From positions 1 to 64,000 of the forward strand of contig NZ_KB235935.1 in assembly GCF_000332315.1 (NCBI RefSeq): 64,000 nt of DNA. The letters run 5' to 3'. Both the position numbers and the translations under genes were made by a program. Positions within the stretch are counted from its first letter, which is position 1, and the number at the start of each line of letters is the position of its first letter. Below are positions 16,378 to 24,842 of this stretch, piece by piece. The notes beneath the pieces are model-generated. The model was not told the DNA's origin, did no database searches, and saw only the letters and a program-made list of their open reading frames with translations. The DNA comes from Prochlorothrix hollandica PCC 9006 = CALU 1027 (lineage in GTDB: Bacteria > Cyanobacteriota > Cyanobacteriia > Prochlorotrichales > Prochlorotrichaceae).

Positions 16378-16778
16378 CGGTTCAAACTACGGTTCAAACT
16401 AGGGATTCAATCCCAGGGTTTCGTTGATCATTGGGAGCCTTCAGCGTAGTGCAACGTTAGACTGAGGTGACGATCTCCCCCTAAAACCATAGCCTAGCCC
16501 TCAGCAGCCTAGACCTCAGGACAAAAATGGCCTGAGATCGCGCCTTGTCAGAATCCCCCCCTTTGGGGAACACTAAACGAGGGAACCCAGGTGGATGCGT
16601 CCTCGGATCCCAAGCTGAACCCTGTCCCAAAGGAACACCCTTGAGTATCCCCGCACCGCAACCCACGCCATCCGGACTCCTCGACCCTGCTTCCAACCCG
16701 TTAAACCCCTTAGCGCCCGACTCCTCAGCCACCGCTGTTGCAGCCGTGCCAACCCTCTCCCCTACCTCCCCAGCGGGC

Positions 16779-17711
16779 ATGGTACCGTGGCAACATCAAT
16801 ACATTGCCACCAATCAAATCAAGTTACATTGCGTCGTGCAGGGCCAAGGTCCCCTGGTGATCCTGCTCCACGACTTTTTAGAATTTTGGTACTCGTGGCG
16901 ACATCAAATTCCATCCCTGGCCCAGTCTTTCAAGGTGGTGGTGCCGGATCTCAGGGGCTATAACGATTCAGACAAGCCCCTGGATGGCTACGACCTGGAA
17001 ACCTTAAGCCAAGATATTAAAGGGCTAATTGACACCTTGGGCTATCAGCAAGCCATTGTCATTGGCCATGGTTGGGGGGGCACGATCGCATGGCGGATGG
17101 CCCAGCGTTTTCCCCAACGTCTCCGTTCCTTGGTGCTACTGGCCTCTCCCCACCCCCAGCGCTTTATCCAGGATCTGACCGGCAACCTCGATCAAGTCCG
17201 CCGCAGTTGGTATCTGCTGGCTGCCCAACTGCCGGCCCTGCCAGAGTGGATCCTGACCCAGAACCTGACAGCGGTGGTTAAGTCGTTATTCCAAAACCAG
17301 GCCATTCGTAAAGGGGCATTTTCCAAGGAAGATGCTCAGATTTACCAAGCTGCCCTGGCTAAACCAGGGGTACTGACCGCTGCCCTCCAGTACTACCGTC
17401 AATTCTTTTCCCCCGTCAGTCTCTGGCGCACCCTCAGCCATCCCCTGGAACCCATCAAACTGCCCACCTTGGTGCTGTGGGGCGATCAAGATACCCTGTT
17501 CAGCCCCGTTTTATCCCAAGGTCTGGAAAAGCTGGTGCAGGCTCCTATGCAGTGCATTTCCATTCGCCAATGTGGCCATTGGTTGCAGCAAGAAGCCCCC
17601 CAAACCGTCAACCGAGAGTTACTGCGATTCCTGCGATCGCTCCAAACCACCCTGCCCACGCCCCTGGTTCCGGAGCCGGTGACCGTGGCCATCCCTGAGG
17701 CTGGGATTTAG
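16779..17711 (+). CDS. Epoxide-hydrolase-like alpha/beta hydrolase with altered active site
   Basis: 310 residues from the ATG at 16779 (MVPWQHQYIATN); the frame stays open upstream to 16545, but that part is Pro/Ala/Ser-rich and unlike the family. The fold is that of soluble epoxide hydrolases: FWYSWRHQIPSLA, VVVPDLRGYNDSDKP, FPQRLRSLVLL, cap domain, LPTLVLWGDQDTLF (acid) and CGHWLQQEAP (His). The two diagnostic motifs are changed: HGFPE reads HDFLE (Asp32, Leu34), and the nucleophile elbow GHDWGG reads GHGWGG (Gly98 in place of the Asp nucleophile). Without the Asp, epoxide hydrolysis by the usual covalent route should be impossible, so the protein may be inactive, non-enzymatic or differently acting. 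Confidence 0.85.
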   Translation: MVPWQHQYIATNQIKLHCVVQGQGPLVILLHDFLEFWYSWRHQIPSLAQSFKVVVPDLRGYNDSDKPLDGYDLETLSQDIKGLIDTLGYQQAIVIGHGWGGTIAWRMAQRFPQRLRSLVLLASPHPQRFIQDLTGNLDQVRRSWYLLAAQLPALPEWILTQNLTAVVKSLFQNQAIRKGAFSKEDAQIYQAALAKPGVLTAALQYYRQFFSPVSLWRTLSHPLEPIKLPTLVLWGDQDTLFSPVLSQGLEKLVQAPMQCISIRQCGHWLQQEAPQTVNRELLRFLRSLQTTLPTPLVPEPVTVAIPEAGI

Positions 17712-17712
17712 C

Positions 17713-17764
17713 TGTAGCGAAAGAACCGTAGCGAAAGAACCGTAGCGAAAGAACCGTAGGGCAC
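17713..17764. repeat. 14-bp tandem repeat after the hydrolase gene
   Basis: Unit GTAGCGAAAGAACC, three to four copies starting 2 bp after the hydrolase stop codon; one of several short arrays at gene 3' ends in this window. Confidence 0.75.
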
Positions 17765-17884
17765 CGTGAAGAATTCCCAGGGTTATCCCGGTGCCAACGT
17801 CAGAATCAGGGCTGTAGCGGGCGGCGGCGCAGCCTTCCCTCCCCCAGGGATCCCAGCCTAGGAAGCCGCCAACCCTCGCCCGCC

Positions 17885-18187
17885 CTAGGAATCCTGGGGT
17901 TCCTCAGGGTCTGCCATGAGGTGGTAGGCATCATTCTTTTTCAGCATAATCACGGCTTCGTCGTTCTCCCCCGTATAGGAGTCGGGATAAACACAAATGA
18001 CGCTTTCATTCAAGGCGTGGGGATCTAAGGGGTTCGCCTTCACCGGACGGGTGGGGGGTTCCAGCGATCGCAGGCGCAGGGTTTCGTAGAAGGGCAGGCG
18101 ATCGCCCTGGGGAGTACCGTCATAGACACATTGCAGCGATGAACCCCGTCACCCTAAATATACCCGGATCAGCCGCGATCGCCCCCC
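17885..18187 (-). pseudogene. Broken conserved gene with in-frame TGA and no start
   Basis: Reading the minus strand gives RSRLIRVYLG, then TGA, then RGSSLQCVYDGTPQGDRLPFYETLRLRSLEPP and, in the same frame, PHALNESVICVYPDSYTGEND and EAVIMLKKNDAYHLM to a TAG (stretches abbreviated). The composition and the uninterrupted ~80-codon 3' part look like real coding sequence, but there is no ATG, GTG or TTG ahead of the conserved block and a stop cuts the 5' part. I take it as a decayed small conserved cyanobacterial gene; family not named. Confidence 0.6.
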
Positions 18188-18331
18188 CTGGGGGGGGTTG
18201 CATCGGGAATATCTCAGTAACAACGAAACCACCACGAAGCGATGGAGTCAGGATTGCTTCACCGGCTTCCCTAGCCCTACCACCCTAAACCAGTGGTCAG
18301 GGTCATAATAAATCCAGTCATCAACCCTCTA

Positions 18332-18430
18332 CAGCAACCCTAAATCAGTTGTAAGTCTCGCGATCGCTGAAACCCCTTGGGTGGTGTGCGCCCGGAGGGC
18401 GCACACCACACGACCCATTTAGGACTGCTG
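18332..18430. mobile_element. MITE family 1 copy
   Basis: CAGCAACCCTAAATCAG ... CATTTAGGACTGCTG flanked by TA (18330-18331, 18431-18432). Central palindrome GTGTGCGCCCGGAGGGCGCAC. Confidence 0.85.
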
Positions 18431-18431
18431 T

Positions 18432-18620
18432 AGTAGCGACTTCAGTCGCTCTGGTTTGGAGTAGCGACTGAAGTCGCTCTGGTTTGGAGTAGCGACTTCA
18501 GTCGCTCTGGTTTGTAGTAGCGACTTCAGTCGCTCTGATCCATAGCTTCCTGGAGGGGAACGACTGAAGTCGTTATTACGAACGTAGCTGTGAAAGGTGA
18601 AGACTGAAGTCACTATTTAG
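18432..18620. repeat. AGCGACTTCAGTCGCT stem-loop cluster (family 6)
   Basis: Four to six copies of a 16-bp perfect palindrome, AGCGACTTCAGTCGCT or its variants (AACGACTTCAGTCGTT type), spaced by TCTGGTTTGTAGT. Related clusters at 37583-37680 and 50757-50785. The region up to the GH9 gene start (18620-18800) holds what looks like a shortened family-4 element (GTTTCAGACTCC ... GGGGCTGAAACG-like ends) and no gene. Confidence 0.75.
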
Positions 18621-18800
18621 GGATCAACGGGCGAACGCGGGTTTCAGACTCCGAAAATTTAGGATCGTTGCACTTCGGGCCATTGTGACCCTCGATCGAA
18701 GGGCTGAAACGCACTAACTTCGTCCCCCCCCTGAATGGTTACGGTTAGGCTAGGGTCAAAATTCGGAATTTGTTTAAGAAATCCTACAAGAAATATCATC

Positions 18801-19823
18801 ATGAGTCCCAATTCCCTGATTCCGGAAATTTATGATTTGACAGTGGAAGATGCCCCGGTTGCCCATCTAAGTGCGCTGCTAGGAGCGACAACCCTAGACG
18901 AAACGACGGCCAACCACAGTCCCCGCGCCCTCCGGGATCGCTACTCGGTACAAGAGGATCAGCCCTTCACCTTTAGGGTGGCAGACCTGCTGGCCAACGA
19001 TCGCGACAGGGATGGGGACAGCTTACGGGTCTTGGATCTGGGTCAGCCCAGCAAGGGGATCCTGGTGGACAACGGCAATGGCACCGTCACCTATACCCCC
19101 AATGCCAATGTTCAGGGGCGCGATCGCCTCACCTACACCATCACCGACGATCGCGGCGGCCAGAGCAGCAGCACCGTTTATTTTGAGATTGCGGCCCTGA
19201 ATGATAGCCCTGCGGCGGGGGATGACACCTACGAGGTTCAGCCCCATCAAGGCTCGGTGTTGCGCATTAACCGACTCTTGGCCAATGATAGCGATCTGGA
19301 TGGGGATCCCCTCACCCTGACCAATTGGAGTAGTCCCCAGTCTGGCAGCATCACCCGGTCGGGGGACACCCTGATCTATACCCCCATCAGTTTTCAAGAC
19401 ACCGACCACTTTACCTATAGTGTCAGTGATGGCCAGGGGGGAAGCGACACCGCCACCGTCTATCTCACCCGTGCGAGCCAGAACAGCGCACCCAAAGCCG
19501 ATCGGGATCAATTTGTTTTAGAGGAAGACCAAACCCTCACCATCCAGAAATCGGAACTGCTGGCTAACGATCGAGATGGGGACGGGGATGCCCTGACGGT
19601 GATCAGTTTTGCCAATCCCCAGCGGGGGGGGCGGCTCACCGACAACGGTAATGGCACCGTCACCTATCGCCCTGGGTCTAATTTCTTTGGGCGAGATTAT
19701 GTGGTCTATACCGTCAGCGACGGGCGAGGGGGGACTGATACGGCGACCATTCGGTTCACCGTCAATCCCGTTAATGATTTGCCCCAGGCAGCGGACGATC
19801 GTTACCAACTCCCAGCCAACTAA
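18801..19823 (+). CDS. Cadherin-like repeat protein, N-terminal part before a premature TAA
   Basis: 340 codons from the ATG at 18801 (MSPNSLIPEIYDL) to a TAA at 19821. It contains three ~90-residue cadherin-like (tandem-95/VCBS-type) repeats with the recurring phrases DxYxVxEDQPxTF, LLANDxDxDGDxL, NGTVTYTP and DxLTYTxxDxxGG. No signal peptide is seen, which is common in type I-secreted or atypically exported adhesins. After the TAA the same frame continues without a gap (AFTFSRFDLLANDRD...) into the 19869-24398 part, so this is the first fifth of one large gene. Alone it could yield a short repeat-only protein. Confidence 0.75.
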   Translation: MSPNSLIPEIYDLTVEDAPVAHLSALLGATTLDETTANHSPRALRDRYSVQEDQPFTFRVADLLANDRDRDGDSLRVLDLGQPSKGILVDNGNGTVTYTPNANVQGRDRLTYTITDDRGGQSSSTVYFEIAALNDSPAAGDDTYEVQPHQGSVLRINRLLANDSDLDGDPLTLTNWSSPQSGSITRSGDTLIYTPISFQDTDHFTYSVSDGQGGSDTATVYLTRASQNSAPKADRDQFVLEEDQTLTIQKSELLANDRDGDGDALTVISFANPQRGGRLTDNGNGTVTYRPGSNFFGRDYVVYTVSDGRGGTDTATIRFTVNPVNDLPQAADDRYQLPAN

Positions 19824-19868
19824 GCCTTCACCTTTAGCCGCTTTGATCTCCTGGCCAATGATAGGGAC

Positions 19869-22800
19869 GTGGAAACGGCCAATTTACGGTTCGAGACCTG
19901 GACCCAGCCCACCGCTGGCAGTCTCATCGACATTGGCAACAATCGCTTTACCTATCAGCCCCATTTAAATTTCAGCGGCAGCGATCGGTTTACCTATACC
20001 GTCAGCGATCGCCAGGGGGGCACCGCCAGCGCCAGCGTCATTTTCACCGTCGAAGCCCCTGATTTGCCCCCCAACCAAGCCCCCGTCGCCGGGGATGATG
20101 CCTACACCCTGCTGGAGGATCAGCCCCTGAGCTTGACCGTGGCCGATCTTTTGGCCAATGACAGCGACCCCAACGGGGATAGCCTCAGCCTCAGTCTCGG
20201 CAGTCCGGCCCAGTTCGGCACGGTGACCCTGGGCAATAATGGCACCCTTATTTATACGCCCCAGTCCAATTTCGTTGGCTCCGATCGCTTCACCTATATC
20301 CTGACGGACGGACGAGGGGGAACCGATACGGGAGAGGTTACCCTAGGGGTGGGGGCTGTCAACGATCGCCCCACCGCCCTCGACGACCTTTATACCCTCA
20401 ACAGCCATGACCCGTTTTCCCTGGACTTTTCTGCCCTCTTGGCTAACGACACGGATCCAGATGGGGATAGCCTCAGCGTCAGCAGTTGGACTCAACCGCA
20501 GTACGGCACCTTGGTTGCTACTGGGGACGGTGGGCTTACTTATACTCCCCCGGCTGATTTTGCCGGGAAAGACCAATTTAGCTATAGCGTTAGCGATGGC
20601 CAGGGGGGAAGCCACAGCGCCAGCGTTAGCCTAGAGGTACCTCCGGTCGTAACGCCCGCGTCTCCGGTGCGGATTTTTGCCGTGACCGATCGCATGATTG
20701 CCCTCAACTTTGAGGTCAACGACATTCAACGCCAGGGCCAAATTCCCTATGAGTTCGCAGCAGGGGATGCGATCGATGCCCAGGGCTGGTTACGGCGCAA
20801 TAACCAAACCATTGGCCGGGTGGTGGGCCGCAACCAAGAGACCCTCTACCTCCTGGATCAATTCACCGCCTACGATCTGGATGTGGCTTGGGCTAGCCAA
20901 ACCGGTAGTTATCGCCTCTCCTCCACGGACGATGCCAGCTTCCAGGGGGGACGGAGTCCCGTGGGGGTGTCCCGGAAAACCAAGATCACCGATTCTGCCC
21001 GCATTGGGTCTTGGGCCTTTGGCTTTCGGAAGGATCACACCCTCTTTTTAGAACTGGATCAACCCCTGACCGAGGGCCAGTCCTATCGCCTCGATCTGCA
21101 AAATGGCAGCATTACCTTTCCCGAGCAAACCTACACCCAACTGGACTTCACCTATGACCCGGCCACGGTGCGCAGTGATGCGGTCCATGTCACCCATTTA
21201 GGCTTTGATCCCGACGATGCCACCAAATATGGCTATCTCTCCATGGGGACAGGGGTCGGCAACGGAGATGCCAATGGCTATGGTCAGTGGCGATCGGAGA
21301 TTCTGGAGATTACGGCCCAGGGTTCCTATGGACAGGCCCAGATTGTCCAAGAGGATGGGGTCGATATCATTGCCTATCGCCTCGATCGATCGGCCTTTGA
21401 AGCCGCCCAACCCAGTCGCATCGGCAGCGATACCCTGACCTACACCATTCAAAACCGCCAAGGGGAGACCTTCAGCGGCACCTTAACCCTTGACATTAAT
21501 TTATTTCAGCAAGCGTTTCAGCCGCTGAAACCCCAGGGGGGCGACTTCAGCACCTGGCAAGAGGAGGGTAAAAACGTCCTCAAGTTCCGGGAAAAAGACC
21601 TGATTAACTACTCAGCCCAGGTGCTGGATTTACCAGTTACCCCCGGCTTTTCCCTGGTGGATGGCATCACCGGAGAAACCGTGTACAGCGGTCGCCTCAC
21701 CCAAGAACAATTACTGGAAGATCCCAACCGTTTTGGACCCAATCGCAATGGCTCTGATGTCTATCGCATGGACTTCAGTGACTTCAATACCCCCGGTACC
21801 TATGCCCTGGTGGTGGAGGGGGTGGGGCGTTCCTATGACTTCACGATCGGGGAAACCGTGTGGGATCAGGCATTCTACACCGCTACGCGAGGGCTGTATC
21901 ACCAACGCAGTGGCATCGCCCTAGAGCAGCCCTATACAGACTGGGAACGTCCGCGATCGCTGCACCCCGATGACGGACTCCAGATCTATGAATCCACGGC
22001 CATGTTGGTCAACACCGGCGAAGGGCTGCTGGGGGGAGAAGATTTTGCCACGGCCCTAACCCAGGGCAACACCGGTATCCCAACCACCCAAGCCTGGGGA
22101 GGCTGGCATGACGCGGGGGACTGGGATCGGCGGATCCAACACACCCAGTCGGTGCGGGAGCTTCTGGAACTGGTGGAACTCAATGCCACCTACTTTGCAG
22201 CAGCGGATCTGAACCTGCCGGAGTCGGACAACCATCTGCCGGATGTCATCGATGAAGCCCTCTGGGGTTTGGACGTGTTCCGGCGCTTACAGCGGGCCGA
22301 TGGAGCCGTGTCGGGGGGAGTGGAAGGGAGCGGTAGCCCCGACTTTGGGGAAGGCAGTTGGCATGAGGATGATCCCTGGTTCACCTATGCCCCCGATCCC
22401 TGGAGTAGCTATGAATATGCCAGTGCGGCGGCCAAGGCGGCCTATGTGCTTCAGACCTATGATCCCACCCTGGCGGCGGTCTACCGGGACAGTGCCCTGA
22501 GGGCCATGGTTTGGGCCGAGGCCAACCCCCTGGCGGTGGGTCAGGATCAGCTCACCGACTCTCGCAACCTGGCGGCGGCTGAACTCTATCGCCTCACGGG
22601 AGATAGTCAGTGGCATGACGTTTTTCTGGAGTCTAGTCTCTACACGGCACCCCGGAGCAACATCAATGACCACCAATATGATGCGGCCTTTGTTTACCTG
22701 ACGACCAATCGCGATCGCAATGGGGACGTGATGGACCAAGCCTATAGCGATCTCCAACGTAACGCCAATCTCTTGGTCAGTGAAAGTAGTCGCTTCGCCT

Positions 22801-24398
22801 TTGGGGAACTGACCGATCGCTGGACTCCCATCGGCTGGGGCGGGGGAGGGATTACCCCCGCTCGTGGCATTAACTTAGCCCGGTTCCATTACCTGAGCGG
22901 AGATCAGGTCTACCGCGATCGTCTCCTGGAAGGGAGCTTATTTGGCCTGGGGTCCAACCCGGATAACCTGACCTTTATGACCGGTTTGGGCCATCAAAGC
23001 CCCAATGATCCCCTGATTGAAGATGTGCGGGCACTGGGGAGCACCCCGCCCCCCGGCATTGGGGTCTATGGCCAATATGACCTCAGCCGCTATGGTTATT
23101 TCTTTGGCATAGGTCTCCACCCCAGCGACATTACGGCCCAGGGCAGTTTACCGGTCAATGAGTCCTACCAAGACTTTTTCTACGATATTCCCCTGACGGA
23201 ATTCACCATTCAACAGAGCGTGACCCCCAATGCCTATGTGTGGGGGTATCTGGCGGCGACGGATGCCAATGCCACCGCTGCCGTGGTGCAGAAACCGACG
23301 GCGATCGTCGATCGCTACAGCATCCAGGAAGACCAACCCCTCCAGATCCGCCCCCAGGATCTCCTGGCCAACGATCGGGATCCCCAGGGGGACAGCCTCA
23401 GCGTCGGGTCCCTGCAACTGGCGGCTTCCTCCCGGGGCCAGCTCAGCGCCGGAGCCGATGGCAGCTACACCTATACCCCCGCTGCTGGTTTCCATGGGGA
23501 GGATTATTTGATCTACAGTGTCAGCGATGGCCAAGGCAATACCGACTACGCCAGGGTTTTGCTGGACATTGCTACGGTGGCCGATGCTCCGGTGGTGGGG
23601 GATGATGCCTTTGCAGTGGTGGGCGATCGGCCCATTAGTTTTGTCCACCTCGCCGATCTCCTGGCCAATGACAGCGACCAAGACGGCGACCCCCTGACCA
23701 TCTTAAGGTTGGGGGATCCCAGCCATGGCAGCCTCAGCCAATCGGCCAGCGGCTTATTGCAATACCAGGCCACAGAAGGGTTTGGGGGCACCGACACCTT
23801 CACCTACACCGTGGGGGACGGCCAGGGCAATGAAACCCAGGGCACCGTTAGCCTCCATGTTACCGATGCCAGCCCCGGTCTCACCTATGGCTACTATCCC
23901 GGTTCCTACAGTGTATTGCCGGACTTCGAGACGATCACACCCCTGACCACAGGGTTCACCCCTGACTTTAGTCTCAGCCCCCGTGAGCAACTCTACCAAT
24001 ACGCCCTACGGTTCCAAGGTTTTGTGGACATTGCCCAAGCTGATACCTATCGCTTTTATACCCGCTCTGATGAGGGCAGCGCCCTGTATATCAACGGTGA
24101 AAAGGTGGTGGATAATGACGGCACCCACACGGTGCAGGAACGCAGCGGCAGTGTCTTTTTAAGCCAGGGGCTGCATCAAATTGTGGTGGACTATTTTCAG
24201 CGCTGGGGCAGTTCGTTGCTGGAGGTGGCCTATGACAGTGGCAGTTTGTCGAAACAAGCCATTCCCACCACGGCCCTTTTCACCCTAGCCCACAGCACCC
24301 TAGCCGACAGCACCCTAGCCACCCTCCCCAACCCCAGTGCCGCCGATCCCCTGGCCTTAGCAGCACCGGAGGTCCTACCCTTGGGATCGGGGATATAG
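19869..24398 (+). CDS. Cadherin-like repeats + GH9 cellulase + PA14 protein (main part of the interrupted gene)
   Basis: 1509 codons in the same frame as 18801-19823. Domains in order: remaining cadherin-like repeats (~residues 1-260); a linker domain (RIFAVTDRMIALNFEVND, ~265-540) as found ahead of some cyanobacterial GH9 enzymes; a CelD-type Ig-like domain (~555-660, TYALVVEGVGRSYDFTI); a GH9 catalytic domain (~665-1130) with the catalytic-base motif GGWHDAGDWDRRI, the substrate-cleft FMTGLGHQSPNDP, and LTEFTIQQSVTPNAYVWGYLA containing the likely general acid Glu; two more cadherin-like repeats (~1140-1330); and a PA14 carbohydrate-binding module (~1340-1460, RFYTRSDEGSALYINGEKV). A role in binding and cutting beta-glucan or cellulose at the cell surface is inferred. 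The only start for this part alone is GTG 19869 within a repeat, with no ribosome site seen. Confidence 0.85.
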   Translation: METANLRFETWTQPTAGSLIDIGNNRFTYQPHLNFSGSDRFTYTVSDRQGGTASASVIFTVEAPDLPPNQAPVAGDDAYTLLEDQPLSLTVADLLANDSDPNGDSLSLSLGSPAQFGTVTLGNNGTLIYTPQSNFVGSDRFTYILTDGRGGTDTGEVTLGVGAVNDRPTALDDLYTLNSHDPFSLDFSALLANDTDPDGDSLSVSSWTQPQYGTLVATGDGGLTYTPPADFAGKDQFSYSVSDGQGGSHSASVSLEVPPVVTPASPVRIFAVTDRMIALNFEVNDIQRQGQIPYEFAAGDAIDAQGWLRRNNQTIGRVVGRNQETLYLLDQFTAYDLDVAWASQTGSYRLSSTDDASFQGGRSPVGVSRKTKITDSARIGSWAFGFRKDHTLFLELDQPLTEGQSYRLDLQNGSITFPEQTYTQLDFTYDPATVRSDAVHVTHLGFDPDDATKYGYLSMGTGVGNGDANGYGQWRSEILEITAQGSYGQAQIVQEDGVDIIAYRLDRSAFEAAQPSRIGSDTLTYTIQNRQGETFSGTLTLDINLFQQAFQPLKPQGGDFSTWQEEGKNVLKFREKDLINYSAQVLDLPVTPGFSLVDGITGETVYSGRLTQEQLLEDPNRFGPNRNGSDVYRMDFSDFNTPGTYALVVEGVGRSYDFTIGETVWDQAFYTATRGLYHQRSGIALEQPYTDWERPRSLHPDDGLQIYESTAMLVNTGEGLLGGEDFATALTQGNTGIPTTQAWGGWHDAGDWDRRIQHTQSVRELLELVELNATYFAAADLNLPESDNHLPDVIDEALWGLDVFRRLQRADGAVSGGVEGSGSPDFGEGSWHEDDPWFTYAPDPWSSYEYASAAAKAAYVLQTYDPTLAAVYRDSALRAMVWAEANPLAVGQDQLTDSRNLAAAELYRLTGDSQWHDVFLESSLYTAPRSNINDHQYDAAFVYLTTNRDRNGDVMDQAYSDLQRNANLLVSESSRFAFGELTDRWTPIGWGGGGITPARGINLARFHYLSGDQVYRDRLLEGSLFGLGSNPDNLTFMTGLGHQSPNDPLIEDVRALGSTPPPGIGVYGQYDLSRYGYFFGIGLHPSDITAQGSLPVNESYQDFFYDIPLTEFTIQQSVTPNAYVWGYLAATDANATAAVVQKPTAIVDRYSIQEDQPLQIRPQDLLANDRDPQGDSLSVGSLQLAASSRGQLSAGADGSYTYTPAAGFHGEDYLIYSVSDGQGNTDYARVLLDIATVADAPVVGDDAFAVVGDRPISFVHLADLLANDSDQDGDPLTILRLGDPSHGSLSQSASGLLQYQATEGFGGTDTFTYTVGDGQGNETQGTVSLHVTDASPGLTYGYYPGSYSVLPDFETITPLTTGFTPDFSLSPREQLYQYALRFQGFVDIAQADTYRFYTRSDEGSALYINGEKVVDNDGTHTVQERSGSVFLSQGLHQIVVDYFQRWGSSLLEVAYDSGSLSKQAIPTTALFTLAHSTLADSTLATLPNPSAADPLALAAPEVLPLGSGI

Positions 24399-24420
24399 TT
24401 GCCAACCCACTAGCCGCAGA

Positions 24421-24814
24421 TTGTAGGTTGGGTAGAGGAACGAAACCCAACGAGCAACCTTTGCCTCTCTGAGCCAATCCCCCGATCGAACAGTTGCCCG
24501 ATCGGCCAACCCAATCCCAGGACAACTCGACCATCCTCCTGGGAGAGCCGACTTGTAGTCGGCTTTGGGTCGAGTACAACTCGACCATCCCAGCAGTTGT
24601 AGGTTGGGTAGAGGAACGAAACCCAACGAGCCACCTTTACCTCTCTGAGCCAATCCCCCGATCGAACAGTTGCCCGATCGGCCAACCCAATCCCAGGACA
24701 ACTCGACCATCCTCCTGGGAGAGCCGACTTGTAGTCGGCTTTGGGTCGAGTACAACTCGACCATCCCAGCAGTTGTAGGTTGGGTAGAGGAACGAAACCC
24801 AACGAGCAACCTTT
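24421..24814. repeat. 176-bp tandem repeat (2.2 copies)
   Basis: TTGTAGGTTGGGTAGAGGAA begins units at 24421, 24597 and 24773 (period 176; third partial). Each unit combines a GTAGGTTGGGTAGAGGAACG motif, CAATCCCCCGATCGAACAG and the palindromic block GAGCCGACTTGTAGTCGGCT plus GTCGAGTACAACTCGAC, which is also the core of the 54-bp array at 37191-37514. It lies between the convergent GH9 and cupB genes. Open frames inside are repeats of the same translation and are not genes. Confidence 0.9.
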
Positions 24815-24842
24815 GGATCCCCACGATCGACGACAGGGAGTT

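Noticed and set aside
19821-19823. Programmed read-through or recoding of TAA in the GH9 gene
   Set aside because: TAA is not used for selenocysteine or pyrrolysine and no recoding element is evident; nonsense mutation or error is simpler.
24375-24824. Minus-strand frames of 130-149 codons
   Set aside because: They translate the 176-bp tandem repeat; same phrase recurs in each unit.
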